DNA of 64,000 bases from Aeromonas sp. FDAARGOS 1405 (GTDB taxonomy: Bacteria > Pseudomonadota > Gammaproteobacteria > Enterobacterales > Aeromonadaceae). This document shows positions 16,753 to 25,655 of this stretch, piece after piece. The translations under genes and the position numbers were made by a program. Position 1 is the stretch's first letter. Every line of letters starts with the position of its first letter. A model generated the notes under the pieces. The model was not told the origin of the DNA and did not search any database. It saw only the letters and a list, made by a program, of their open reading frames with translations. Location: contig NZ_CP077311.1 of the NCBI RefSeq assembly GCF_019048265.1, positions 2,985,001-3,049,000 on the forward strand, in the 5' to 3' direction.

Positions 16753-17727
16753 ATGAAAAAGACCATCACGCAGTGGTTATTGGCTGGCATGCTGGCCCTG
16801 AGCTGCCTGTCAGCCTGGGCCAAGAGCGATGCCGCGCAACCCGCTGGCGATGCAGATCCGCGACTCCAGATTGAATCGGCTCTGGACAAGAAATTTGACC
16901 AGGGAAAATACTCCCCGAAGGGAGCTGATACCTGCCTCAAGTGCCACGATTCAGATTCACGCAAACCCGCGACCGGCATATTCCACAGTGTGCACGGCAA
17001 TCTGGGCAACCAGAATGGCCCCATGGCCGACCGGCAGTGTGAAGCTTGTCATGGTCCGGCAGGCAACCACACGCGCAATCCTCGCAAAGGAGAGAAACGG
17101 GAGCCGATGATCACCTTTGGTCCCGATTCACCTGTGCCGGTCGAGAAGCAGAACAGTGTCTGTCTCTCCTGTCATACCGATACCAACCGGATGGGCTGGC
17201 ATGCCAGTGTTCATGCGGTCGAGGATCTCTCCTGTACCAGCTGCCACACATTGCACCAGGCCAAGGATCCGGTGATGGACAGCAAGAAACAGGTCGAGAC
17301 CTGCACCAGCTGCCATGCCGCAGAGAAATCGGATCTGCACAAGCGCACCAGTCATCCCATCCTGAATGGCGAAATGCCCTGCTCCAGCTGCCACAACCCG
17401 CATCAGTCACAAAATGAGGCCAGCCTGAAACAGCCAACCGTCAACGAGAGCTGTTACGAGTGCCATGCCGAGAAGCGGGGCCCCTTCCTGTGGGAGCACG
17501 AACCGGTGACCGAGGATTGCTCTCTATGCCACAGCCCCCACGGTTCCATCAATCAGGCGCTGCTCAACAAGCGCGTGCCCCAGTTGTGTCAGGAGTGTCA
17601 CAGCGCCCCCCATGCCAACGTGTCCATCACCGAGGGGGATCTCAAGGTGCGCGGCGGCAGTTGCCTGAACTGTCATAACCAGATCCACGGGACCAACCAT
17701 CCGAATGGGCAGTCCCTGCGACGTTGA
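16753..17727 (+). CDS. mtrA: Periplasmic decaheme cytochrome MtrA (DmsE family)
   Basis: 324 residues from ATG 16753, which has GAAGGAA upstream and begins a Sec signal (MKKTITQWLLAGMLALSC, cleavage after AWA). An in-frame extension to 16585 overlaps mtrC and is not needed. Ten CxxCH sites are present: CLKCH, CEACH, CLSCH, CTSCH, CTSCH, CSSCH, CYECH, CSLCH, CQECH and CLNCH. The length and heme count match MtrA/DmsE (about 333 residues). It forms the heme wire that threads the MtrB barrel. The mtrB start follows after 11 bases. Confidence 0.96.
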   Translation: MKKTITQWLLAGMLALSCLSAWAKSDAAQPAGDADPRLQIESALDKKFDQGKYSPKGADTCLKCHDSDSRKPATGIFHSVHGNLGNQNGPMADRQCEACHGPAGNHTRNPRKGEKREPMITFGPDSPVPVEKQNSVCLSCHTDTNRMGWHASVHAVEDLSCTSCHTLHQAKDPVMDSKKQVETCTSCHAAEKSDLHKRTSHPILNGEMPCSSCHNPHQSQNEASLKQPTVNESCYECHAEKRGPFLWEHEPVTEDCSLCHSPHGSINQALLNKRVPQLCQECHSAPHANVSITEGDLKVRGGSCLNCHNQIHGTNHPNGQSLRR

Positions 17728-17738
17728 GGAGAGAAGTC

Positions 17739-19724
17739 ATGAAACATTCAACACTTTGGCTCTCCTTGCTGACCATCTTCTCGGCCCATGCCACCGAGGA
17801 GCCGCTGGCTGTCGAGGATTACTCTCTGCAATCGGCCAGGGAGGCCAAAACCGCGCGCTGGCGCTGCGCATCCTGTGAAAGCGAGAGTGGCTGGTTTGGT
17901 GAGGTGGGGCTGGGGACAGGCTACATCAACGATGATGGCGCGACCCGTTTTCGCAACTGGGTGCCCGCCGCCAACGATACCGGCATGCAGGGGATCTTTA
18001 ACGCTGACCTGCAGTATCGGGGAGAGGGATCCCGTTATGGCGCACTCGAGGCCAGGGATCTTGGAATGCGCCGTTTCAGCATGTCACTGGAGCAAGGGTT
18101 CTATGATGGCGCGCGCGCCAAAATTGGCTACTCCGAAACCCCCTTTTACTGGAACAGCCATGGCAAGAGTGTCTATCGCTCTGACGATGCGCCTATGGCG
18201 GCTGGTGCGCTGGCCGAATTTGACAAGGAGGTGGTCCGCAAGAAGCTGACTATGGGGCTTGCCTATACCCCCAAGAGCCCATGGCGCCCTTATGCCGATT
18301 TCTCTTATGAGAAAAAAGAGGCAACGCTGGCCACTTATCAGTCCAGCATCCCGGGGATAGGCAGCATGCCGGGCTTTGTACCCAAGCTGGTCGATGGCAG
18401 CAGTACCACCCTGGTCAAGAGTGGCATCAGCTACCTGGGTGAAGGCTGGCTGGTTGATCTGGCCTACAACGGCTCACTCTATCGCAACGAGGAGACCGCA
18501 TTCTATTTCGGTTCGGCCAGCGACCCCTATGCCAATGAGCGGGCTTACGAACCCGACAACAGCTTCCATCAGGTCAGTTTATCCGGCCAGTACAACTGGA
18601 ACCGGCAGAGTCTGAGCGGTCGCATTCTCAGCAGCCGAACAACGTCGGATGGCAATCTAGCCGCATTCCGGCAGGTGCCGATCACCCAGAGCGATTTCCA
18701 CGGTGAGATCGATACCATCCAGACCAATGCCAAATGGGTGGGGCGTTTTGGCCGGGATTTGACTCTGCGGGCCGGGGGCGAATACCGGGATCGGCAGGAC
18801 AACTCGGACAAGCAGGTTGTTATTGGCAAACAACGGCAGCCGGGGGATCGTTCTCACAGTAAAGCCAATCTGGAAGCGGATTACCGCCTGAGTCGATCGG
18901 TCAAGGTAACCGGGGGTTACCAGTATCGTGCCGATGAACGGGAGTACGCGGATCGTCGCAAGACGGATGAGCAGACATTGTTCCTCAAGAGTCGCTATCG
19001 CCCGGTGGGTGATCTGCAACTGGGGGGGAAACTCTCCTGGAGCACCCGGGATGGCTCTGAGTGGAAGAATAACAATACCAATGTCAGCCCGACCTTGCGT
19101 CAGTTCTATCTGGCCAATCGTGACAGGTTCGAGCTGCGTGGCGATCTGCAGTATGCCTTCAGCGAGCAGTTAAGCTCCTCGCTGGAAGGGTGGTGGGCAC
19201 GGGCAAACTATCCGGAGCCTGACATCGGACTCAGTGAAGGGGAGGACTATGGTATCGATCTGACCCTTAACCAGCAGTTTGATGAGAACCTCAGTGGCCA
19301 TCTATTCAGCAATGTACAGTGGATCACCTCAAGCCAGAACCATGCTTACACCGGTGCCCCGGACTGGGATCCCTATTCGACCCGGGTTCGTGACCAAATC
19401 ACTACTCTGGGAGTGGGACTAAGCCAGAAGAAGGCGTTTGATTTGGCGCTGGAACTGGGGGTGGATTACAGCTTCTCCTATGGCCGTGGCCAGACAGATG
19501 CCAGCAAGGGTTATGACTACCCCGATCTGACCAGTAAACAGCACCGTCTGGAAGGTTACGCCCTTTATCAGCTCGACGAGAAGCAGTCACTGCGCTGGGA
19601 TATGCGCTACGAGTTCTACCATGACGTGGATTACCTCTATACCGGTGAGGAGTACAGCATGGGTCATGTGAACCAGAACTATAACGGTTACTTCACCGCT
19701 ATCTCCTGGCTTTACAAGTTCTAA
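17739..19724 (+). CDS. mtrB: Outer-membrane beta-barrel MtrB (DmsF family)
   Basis: 661 residues from ATG 17739 with GAGGAGAG upstream. After a Sec signal (cleaved near SAHA) there is an N-terminal WRCASCES; a CxxC at this place is a hallmark of MtrB of metal-reducing gamma-proteobacteria. The rest alternates short beta-strands rich in aromatic residues and ends in WLYKF, with the C-terminal Phe typical of outer-membrane barrels. It should sheath MtrA and dock MtrC. It is the last gene of mtrCAB and is followed by a strong terminator. Confidence 0.94.
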   Translation: MKHSTLWLSLLTIFSAHATEEPLAVEDYSLQSAREAKTARWRCASCESESGWFGEVGLGTGYINDDGATRFRNWVPAANDTGMQGIFNADLQYRGEGSRYGALEARDLGMRRFSMSLEQGFYDGARAKIGYSETPFYWNSHGKSVYRSDDAPMAAGALAEFDKEVVRKKLTMGLAYTPKSPWRPYADFSYEKKEATLATYQSSIPGIGSMPGFVPKLVDGSSTTLVKSGISYLGEGWLVDLAYNGSLYRNEETAFYFGSASDPYANERAYEPDNSFHQVSLSGQYNWNRQSLSGRILSSRTTSDGNLAAFRQVPITQSDFHGEIDTIQTNAKWVGRFGRDLTLRAGGEYRDRQDNSDKQVVIGKQRQPGDRSHSKANLEADYRLSRSVKVTGGYQYRADEREYADRRKTDEQTLFLKSRYRPVGDLQLGGKLSWSTRDGSEWKNNNTNVSPTLRQFYLANRDRFELRGDLQYAFSEQLSSSLEGWWARANYPEPDIGLSEGEDYGIDLTLNQQFDENLSGHLFSNVQWITSSQNHAYTGAPDWDPYSTRVRDQITTLGVGLSQKKAFDLALELGVDYSFSYGRGQTDASKGYDYPDLTSKQHRLEGYALYQLDEKQSLRWDMRYEFYHDVDYLYTGEEYSMGHVNQNYNGYFTAISWLYKF

Positions 19725-19739
19725 TGCAGCCCATCTTGT

Positions 19740-19765
19740 AAGGGGAGCCAGGCTCCCCTTTTTTA
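19740..19765 (+). terminator. Intrinsic terminator of mtrCAB
   Basis: AAGGGGAGCC (19740-19749) pairs perfectly with GGCTCCCCTT (19751-19760) with a one-base centre, followed by TTTTAT. It begins 15 bases after the mtrB stop. Confidence 0.88.
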
Positions 19766-19976
19766 TGTCTGCGGCTCATGCCTGGTCGCTGATTGCAATT
19801 GATGCATCTATGCCGTAAGCAGAGTAGCTATCCCCTTGATTTTATAAGGTGATCACAGATTTTTTGCCGCCGCTGGATAGACTGGAGCCACTGCGGTACT
19901 GCGCCGCCTCTGGATCAGCAGACAGGGTATAACTGAGCTGGCTCACCCCTATGTGTCACTGATGGAGGAGTCGGCC

Positions 19977-21332
19977 ATGTCCGCTACCCGTATCTGGATC
20001 AAAAACCCCCTTGCCACCTTTACCCGCGAAACGGTCGATGGCCGCGGCGGACTGGTGATTGAAAACGGTCTGATTAGCGAGGTGCTGGCGGCAGGCCAGC
20101 AGCCTGCCCGGCCTTGCGAGCAGCTGTTCGATGCCCGTGACCATGTAGTGCTGCCGGGCCTTATCAATACCCACCACCACTTCTACCAGACCCTGACCCG
20201 TGCCTGGGGGCCGGTGGTCAATCAGCCGCTTTTCCCCTGGCTCAAGACCCTCTATCCGGTGTGGGCAAGATTGACGCCGGATGGGCTGGCGCTGGCGAGC
20301 AAGGTGGCGATGGCGGAGCTGCTGCTCTCGGGCTGCACCACGGCCGCGGATCACCACTACCTCTTCCCGCGCGGGATGGAGGAGTCCATCGATATTCAGG
20401 TGGCGGCGGTGCGTGAGCTGGGGATGCGCGCCACGCTGACTCGCGGCTCCATGAGCCTTGGCGAAGATGAGGGGGGGTTGCCACCACGCCACACGGTGCA
20501 GGGGCAGCAGCAGATCCTCGATGACAGCCTGCGGCTGGTGCGCCAGTACCACGAGCGCGGCGCCGGGGCGCAGATCCAGATTGCGCTGGCTCCATGCTCC
20601 CCCTTCTCGGTCACCGAAGAGATCATGGTGGAGAGCGCCAGGCTCGCGGCCGAGTTCGATGTGCGGCTGCACACCCATCTGGCGGAGACGCTGGATGAGG
20701 AGGCGTTTTGCCTTGAACGCTTTGGCCTGCGCACCGTCGATTATCTCGAAAAGGTGGGTTGGCTTGGCGATCGCACCTGGCTGGCCCACGGCATCCACTT
20801 CAATCCGGACGAGATTGCGCGGCTGGGGGCGGCAGGCACCGGGGTGTGTCATTGTCCCGTCTCCAATATGCGGCTCGCCTCCGGTATCTGCCCGACCCTG
20901 GATCTCGAAGCGGCCGGTGCGCCGGTGGGGCTCGGAGTGGATGGCTCGGCCTCCAACGATGCCTCGAACCTGATGCAAGAAGCTCGTCAGGCGCTCTATC
21001 TGCAGCGACTGCGTTACGGCGCCGAGCGCATCACCCCACGCAAAGTGCTGGAGTGGGCGACCGTAGGCTCGGCACGGCTGCTCGGGCGCGACGATCTCGG
21101 CGAGCTGCTGCCCGGCAAGCAGGCGGATCTGGCGCTGTTCAAGCTCGACGATCTGCGCTTTAGTGGCTGTCACGATCCCATTGCAGCAATCATTTTGTGC
21201 GGCGCCGAGCGTGCCGATCGGGTGATGATGGGTGGCAAGTGGCGGGTTGTGGATGGCGCCATCGAGGGACTGGATGTCGAGGGTCTCATCGCTCGTCACA
21301 AGGTGGCCGCCGCGGCGCTGGTGCGTGGTTGA
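19977..21332 (+). CDS. 8-oxoguanine deaminase (amidohydrolase superfamily)
   Basis: 451 residues from ATG 19977, chosen because GGAGGAG lies six bases upstream. It probably deaminates 8-oxoguanine to urate in the cytoplasm, clearing an oxidised base. Features of the amidohydrolase barrel are visible in order: NTHHHFYQT (the HxH metal pair), LLSGCTTAADHH, HTHLAET, the WLAHGIHF histidine and LGVDGSASND with the catalytic Asp. The segments PGLINTHHHFYQTLTRA, SGCTTAADHHY and TRGSM are those I associate with 8-oxoguanine deaminases rather than atrazine-type hydrolases. It stands alone between the mtr terminator and a convergent gene. Confidence 0.85.
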   Translation: MSATRIWIKNPLATFTRETVDGRGGLVIENGLISEVLAAGQQPARPCEQLFDARDHVVLPGLINTHHHFYQTLTRAWGPVVNQPLFPWLKTLYPVWARLTPDGLALASKVAMAELLLSGCTTAADHHYLFPRGMEESIDIQVAAVRELGMRATLTRGSMSLGEDEGGLPPRHTVQGQQQILDDSLRLVRQYHERGAGAQIQIALAPCSPFSVTEEIMVESARLAAEFDVRLHTHLAETLDEEAFCLERFGLRTVDYLEKVGWLGDRTWLAHGIHFNPDEIARLGAAGTGVCHCPVSNMRLASGICPTLDLEAAGAPVGLGVDGSASNDASNLMQEARQALYLQRLRYGAERITPRKVLEWATVGSARLLGRDDLGELLPGKQADLALFKLDDLRFSGCHDPIAAIILCGAERADRVMMGGKWRVVDGAIEGLDVEGLIARHKVAAAALVRG

Positions 21333-21447
21333 ACGCAAAGGTCTGTACGAGTAACTCAATGTGGGCAACCCAAGGTGAATAGCCAAAGGAGAGTGCTCGA
21401 CAAGAACGTACAAGTCGTGCGCGCTTGAGTACAGTGAGCCACAAAAC

Positions 21448-21474
21448 CAGAGGGGCCCATATCGGGCCCCTCTG
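21448..21474. terminator. Bidirectional terminator-like stem-loop
   Basis: CAGAGGGGCCC (21448-21458) pairs perfectly with GGGCCCCTCTG (21464-21474), five-base loop. It lies between the deaminase (+) and the first binding-protein gene (-). T-runs are weak on both sides, but the stem is very GC-rich. Confidence 0.65.
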
Positions 21475-21502
21475 TATTGGCGGTGTTAAAAGGTGAGGGC
21501 TG

Positions 21503-22321
21503 CTAGTTGGCTGTGCTGGTGGGGGCGCTGTTAGCCGATGTCGTGTTGGCTGCTTCACTTTTGGCTGCCGCAGGGGCGGGCGCCGGGAAATATTTGCTGT
21601 GCAGCAGCGGGTACTCACTGCTCGCCAGTACCTGGGTCAAACCGGTCTGGAACTCTTTGACCAGCTCGTCGCTCACCGGATGGCTGAAAGCGAAGCAGAA
21701 CTGCTCTGAGCTCAGTACCCATTGTTCTTTGAATCGTGCAGGATCAAGCTTTTGCTCCGCGATCAGCTGTTCCATGGTGGTTTTGTTCGTGGAGACCAGA
21801 TCGATCCGACCTGAGGTGAGCATCTTCAGCGCTTGTGCCAGCCGATTGGCGGCCATCAGCTTGGTCTCGTCAAAGCCGTTGTTGAGTAGCAACTGTTCTC
21901 CCACATCAGCCCGCACAGCTCCGATATTGAACGCTTTGGCATCATCGAGTTTGGAGATGGTGATATTGCGCTCGGCCAACCCTACGAGCACGATTTCGGC
22001 GTAACCGATGGGACAGGCCCATTTGAACAGGGGATCCCGCGCCTGGGTGCGAGCGGTGGAGAAGAGTACTGCATTGGGTTTTTGGGTCAGCAGGTAGTAA
22101 CCGCGCGCCCATGGCATGATGGTGATGGGCTGCGGCGGCGTATTGGTCTTTTTCCATACCAGTTGCAGCAGCTCGACCGCGAGGCCGGTGGGGGAGCCGC
22201 TGGCATCGGCGTAGTTGTAGGGTTTGTACTCTTCGGTGATGTAGTGCAGTTTGCCGAGTTCAGGACTCGCCTGTGCGAGAGTGGCCAGCAGCGCCCCGGC
22301 CAATCCAATCCATGGTTTCAT
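21503..22321 (-). CDS. Periplasmic solute-binding protein, family 3-like (paralog 1 of 3)
   Basis: 272 residues from ATG 22321, which begins a signal peptide (MKPWIGLAGALLATLAQA). The mature part has the bacterial family-3 (PBPb) fold: YITEEYKPYNYAD near the start, GLAVELLQLVW, IMPWARGY and a mid-region FKWACPIGY. It ends with an Ala/Ser/Thr-rich tail of about 30 residues not present in its neighbours. No permease or ATPase gene is nearby, so the ligand and transport partner are unknown; such orphan proteins can also act as sensors. The next two genes upstream are clear paralogs. Confidence 0.8.
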   Translation of the reverse strand: MKPWIGLAGALLATLAQASPELGKLHYITEEYKPYNYADASGSPTGLAVELLQLVWKKTNTPPQPITIMPWARGYYLLTQKPNAVLFSTARTQARDPLFKWACPIGYAEIVLVGLAERNITISKLDDAKAFNIGAVRADVGEQLLLNNGFDETKLMAANRLAQALKMLTSGRIDLVSTNKTTMEQLIAEQKLDPARFKEQWVLSSEQFCFAFSHPVSDELVKEFQTGLTQVLASSEYPLLHSKYFPAPAPAAAKSEAANTTSANSAPTSTAN

Positions 22322-22425
22322 TTTTGCCGTCCTGATCAAGGGAATATCATGCTCAAGTGTGACCAAGCTGGCCGATTTCGCCAAGGCAACAGAGCATGTT
22401 TGGCAAAAAACGCGGGCGGTCGTGG

Positions 22426-23190
22426 CTATCCCGGCCCATGTGTTGGCTGCAGCGCCAGGTATTTGGCTTGCAGTTGCAAAAATTGAGGTGATGCCCGTGC
22501 TCTATCCAGAGCTTGTTGAAATCTGTCGATATCCCGGTCTGGCACCTGACGGCTAAAGGCGTAGCAGAGTGGCTTGCTATCGAGGATGAAGGCCACATTG
22601 AAGTCCTTAAGATCCAGATTGAGGTTCTTGAGGGTTTGGTAGCCGACCAGCTTGTTGGTGGCAAAGAGATGGGTGCGGCCCGATGCGAGCATTTTGGCTG
22701 CCTGGCTGAGACGGTTGGCCTCGACAAGGTTGCTCTCATCCAGACCCCTTTCCCGCAACAGCTGATTCGACACGGTCGAGCGTACCACCGCAATCTTGAA
22801 ATTTTTTATTTGCTCGATGGAGGAAAGGTTCAATTTGTCAGCGGCGCGGCCAAGCAGTACAAAGTCCGAGTTGTCGATGGGACAAGCCCACTTGAAAAGC
22901 ACCTCCCGCTCCGGTGTCCGGGCGGTGGCAAACAGCACGACATTGTGCTTGCTGTTCAACTCTTGATAGCCTCTGGCCCACGGCAGGATTCGTATTGGTT
23001 GGGGAGGCGTATTGCTGTATTGCCAGGTCATCCGCAGCAGTTCGACGGCAAGGCCGGTGGGCTGACCCTGTGCGTCACTGAAGTTAAAAGGCGGGGATAT
23101 TTCTGTCTTGTATTCGAGAGAATCCAGGCCTGCCCATGCAAAACTGGTCCACAGGAGCAGCAAGATGTGGGAGAGATGCCATGTTCTCAT
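22426..23190 (-). CDS. Periplasmic solute-binding protein, family 3-like (paralog 2 of 3)
   Basis: 254 residues with a signal peptide (MRTWHLSHILLLLWTSFAWA). It shares with its neighbours GLAVELLRMTW, ILPWARGY, the LFATART motif and FKWACPID, but lacks YLLTQKP (here QELNSKHN). It is the most diverged of the three and has a different ligand-pocket neighbourhood (CPIDNSDFV for CPIGYxE). The gap to each neighbour is 100-130 bp, so the genes may be transcribed separately. Ligand unknown. Confidence 0.8.
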   Translation of the reverse strand: MRTWHLSHILLLLWTSFAWAGLDSLEYKTEISPPFNFSDAQGQPTGLAVELLRMTWQYSNTPPQPIRILPWARGYQELNSKHNVVLFATARTPEREVLFKWACPIDNSDFVLLGRAADKLNLSSIEQIKNFKIAVVRSTVSNQLLRERGLDESNLVEANRLSQAAKMLASGRTHLFATNKLVGYQTLKNLNLDLKDFNVAFILDSKPLCYAFSRQVPDRDIDRFQQALDRARASPQFLQLQAKYLALQPTHGPG

Positions 23191-23317
23191 GGGTGAGACC
23201 CTTCACTATATATCGACGATGCCAAACAGTGTGACGACTCGAGTGCACAATAGCCAGCCCCCTGACAGGTAGCGATCGTACGGTAAAAATGCTCAATCCT
23301 CGCCATCGGATGAAAGA

Positions 23318-24064
23318 TCAGTGTATCGGCAGATATTTGGTCTGCAATTTCCGAAACTCCTCCGAGGCGAGGGCGCGGGTCAGGCCCTGCTGAAAGAGGG
23401 TGATCTCGCTGTCAGGCACCTGACGGCTGAAGGCGTAGCAGAGCTGCTCGGCGCTCAGCACCATGGCCACGTTGAAGTCGTCGCTGCTCAGCTTCAGTTC
23501 GCGGATGGCGTCATATCCCGCCAGCTTGCTGGTGGCGAGCAGGTCGGCGCGGCCGGAGAGCAGCATCTTCAACCCCTGCGACAGGCGGTTGGCCGGGATG
23601 ATGTTGTTGTCATCCATGCCGTTGTTGAGCAGCAGCTGTTCGGCTGCATCCGAGCGCACCGCGCTGATCTTGTATTGGCTCATCTGATCGAAGGCGGTCA
23701 GGGTGATGTTCCGCGCTTTGCGGCCCAGCAGTATGTATTCCGAGTAGCCGATGGGGCAGACCCACTTGAAGAGATCCTCCCGCGCCTGGGTGCGGGCGGT
23801 GGAGAAGAGCACCACGTTGGGCTTCTGGGTTAGCAAGTAATAACCTCGCGCCCAGGGCAGGATGCGCAGCGGCTGGGGCGTCACGCCGCTGTGTTGCCAG
23901 ATCATCTGCAGCAGATCGACCGCAAGCCCGGTGGGCTGGCCTTGCGGATCGCTGTAGTTGTAGGGGGGGTACTCTTCGGTGAGGTACTCGAGCTTGCCCA
24001 GATCAGCCCGGGCCGTCGAGGCCCAGCAGAGCAGCAACAGATGACAGATCAGCCATATCCTCAT
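23318..24064 (-). CDS. Periplasmic solute-binding protein, family 3-like (paralog 3 of 3)
   Basis: 248 residues from ATG 24064, preferred over the ATG at 24073 because AAGG lies about nine bases upstream of the former and abuts the latter. The signal peptide is MRIWLICHLLLLCWASTARA. Shared family motifs are YLTEEYPPYNYSD, GLAVDLLQMIW, ILPWARGYYLLTQKPN, STARTQARE and FKWVCPIGYSE. It is closest to paralog 1 in the pocket segments and to paralog 2 at the signal peptide. It is the first of the three on the minus strand. No transport partners are visible. Confidence 0.8.
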   Translation of the reverse strand: MRIWLICHLLLLCWASTARADLGKLEYLTEEYPPYNYSDPQGQPTGLAVDLLQMIWQHSGVTPQPLRILPWARGYYLLTQKPNVVLFSTARTQAREDLFKWVCPIGYSEYILLGRKARNITLTAFDQMSQYKISAVRSDAAEQLLLNNGMDDNNIIPANRLSQGLKMLLSGRADLLATSKLAGYDAIRELKLSSDDFNVAMVLSAEQLCYAFSRQVPDSEITLFQQGLTRALASEEFRKLQTKYLPIH

Positions 24065-24135
24065 TGGGAACATCCTTAGCGATCAACCTTCCCTTGAGTG
24101 TGACCATGAACAGAGTAAATAGCCACTCACGGCCG

Positions 24136-24654
24136 TTACCAGCGGGCGCGGGTCTGCCCGATGGGCTGGTAGGCCTCATCCCGCAGCCCCACCAGCAGGG
24201 TCTTGCCATCCGCTTGCAGCCGGAACTCGCCGTAGCGGGCCGCTTCGTACTGCTCCCCCGTGCCCTCTTCAAAGAAGTAGGCATCGGGGCCGATTTGCCA
24301 CTGCCGCTCGCTCTGGCGCACTTGCAATAGCCGCTCATCGCTGGCGAGCCGATCCGGTTTGCCAGCGGCCACCAGAGTGGCCACCTGATGGGCATCGAGG
24401 CGGATCACCAGGGTATCGCTGCCCTTGTCTTGATTAGCACGGGTGTCGCGGCTGGTCAGCTCGCGGGCAATTTCATAGTTGAGCCGCATGTAATCCCCCT
24501 GCATCAGGGAGCGGGGATCGACCGGAGCGAGCCGCAGCAGCACCACTTCGCCGCTGCTCATGGCGTGCTCATAGCGCCAGACGGTGGCATTGATGCCCGC
24601 CAGGATGGCGAGGCCGCTCAGCAACAGGGCGAGCTGTCGGGTCACAGGTTTCAT
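24136..24654 (-). CDS. GDYXXLXY domain protein, membrane-anchored
   Basis: 172 residues. One N-terminal membrane anchor (about residues 8-26) is followed by an extracytoplasmic domain with QGDYMRLNYEIA, the GDYxxLxY signature that names the family. A later acidic-aromatic region (DAYFFEEGTGEQYEAARYGEF) completes it. Function is unknown. It overlaps the upstream DUF4401 gene by four bases and is the last gene of a three-gene unit; GDYXXLXY, DUF4401 and DUF2157 proteins are often encoded together, which suggests one membrane complex. Confidence 0.85.
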   Translation of the reverse strand: MKPVTRQLALLLSGLAILAGINATVWRYEHAMSSGEVVLLRLAPVDPRSLMQGDYMRLNYEIARELTSRDTRANQDKGSDTLVIRLDAHQVATLVAAGKPDRLASDERLLQVRQSERQWQIGPDAYFFEEGTGEQYEAARYGEFRLQADGKTLLVGLRDEAYQPIGQTRARW

Positions 24655-25655
24655 GAATCGCTCCTTGCCGCGAAGGTGGTGAGCAGCTGGCGGGCACCCA
24701 GTAGCAGGATGCCGGAGCCCAGCAGCAGCCAGGATTTGGTCATCAGGGTGAGCCCCAGATCGTAGTAATAGAGCGAACCATAGCCGAGCAGCAGCAGGGC
24801 CGAGAGGGTCATCAGCCCCAGACTGCCGGCATAAAACCCGAGGATCAGCACCAGTGCGCCCGCCCCCATGCCGGGGATGATGGCGCTGATCAGCACCAGC
24901 GGCAGGCCAAACTGCAGGGGGAGCCTCAGCTTTACCATCACCGCCAGCAGCAGGGCGGCGCAGAGCAGGGGATTGAGCCAGAGCGGCAGGCGCGATAGCC
25001 CCAGTTCGTCCAGCATGCTGCTGCCGCCATCCCAGAGCGGATGGTGCAGACGGCCCAGCACCAGCAGGGAGAGGGCGAGCCCCAGCGTGATGGAGTGGTA
25101 GAGCTGGTGACGCTCTGGATCCCTATCTGCCCGCAGCCAGCAGAAGGTGATGGCCGCCATCACCAGCGGCAGCGCCAGCAGTTGCAGCCCGAGGCAGGCG
25201 AGGCCAAGGGTGAGCAGCAGGGCCGCCGCCACGCTGTGAAACAGCCGCACCAGCCAGTGATCGAACAGCACGGCGATGGCAAGGGAGAGCAGGCACAACC
25301 CAAACCAGAGCAGGGCGTGATGGAGATCCAGCTGATCGAGCAGGCCATAGAGCAGCCAGGCATCGGCCGCCAGGGTAAGGGCCAGCACGAACTGATCCCA
25401 TAGATCGCCGCTTTGGCTGCGATTGAGGGCGTAGGCCCCCGCCAGCAGCACGGCCCCCAGCAGCAGGGCGCTGTTGGCCTCGCGGGTCAGCTGCTCGAAG
25501 GTGAGAAACAGGAAAAAGAGCAGGAACAGGGCGGCAATCCAGCCCACCAGCCCGAGCAGAAAGCGGCTCGACCAGTGGGGCTGGTTGTTGCGGGGCATCT
25601 CCCCCTCCACCAGATTGGCCTGTTGCAGCGCTTGCCAAAGGGTCAGATCACTCAT
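24651..25655 (-). CDS. DUF4401 multi-spanning membrane protein
   Basis: 334 residues from ATG 25655 with GGAGG upstream, giving the N-terminus MSDLTLWQALQQANL. After a ~40-residue cytoplasmic start there are about ten hydrophobic segments to the C-terminus, very rich in Leu. There are no charged catalytic motifs. It overlaps the end of the upstream DUF2157 gene by eight bases and the start of the GDYXXLXY gene by four, so the three are translated as a tight unit. Function unknown. Confidence 0.82.
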   Translation of the reverse strand: MSDLTLWQALQQANLVEGEMPRNNQPHWSSRFLLGLVGWIAALFLLFFLFLTFEQLTREANSALLLGAVLLAGAYALNRSQSGDLWDQFVLALTLAADAWLLYGLLDQLDLHHALLWFGLCLLSLAIAVLFDHWLVRLFHSVAAALLLTLGLACLGLQLLALPLVMAAITFCWLRADRDPERHQLYHSITLGLALSLLVLGRLHHPLWDGGSSMLDELGLSRLPLWLNPLLCAALLLAVMVKLRLPLQFGLPLVLISAIIPGMGAGALVLILGFYAGSLGLMTLSALLLLGYGSLYYYDLGLTLMTKSWLLLGSGILLLGARQLLTTFAARSDS

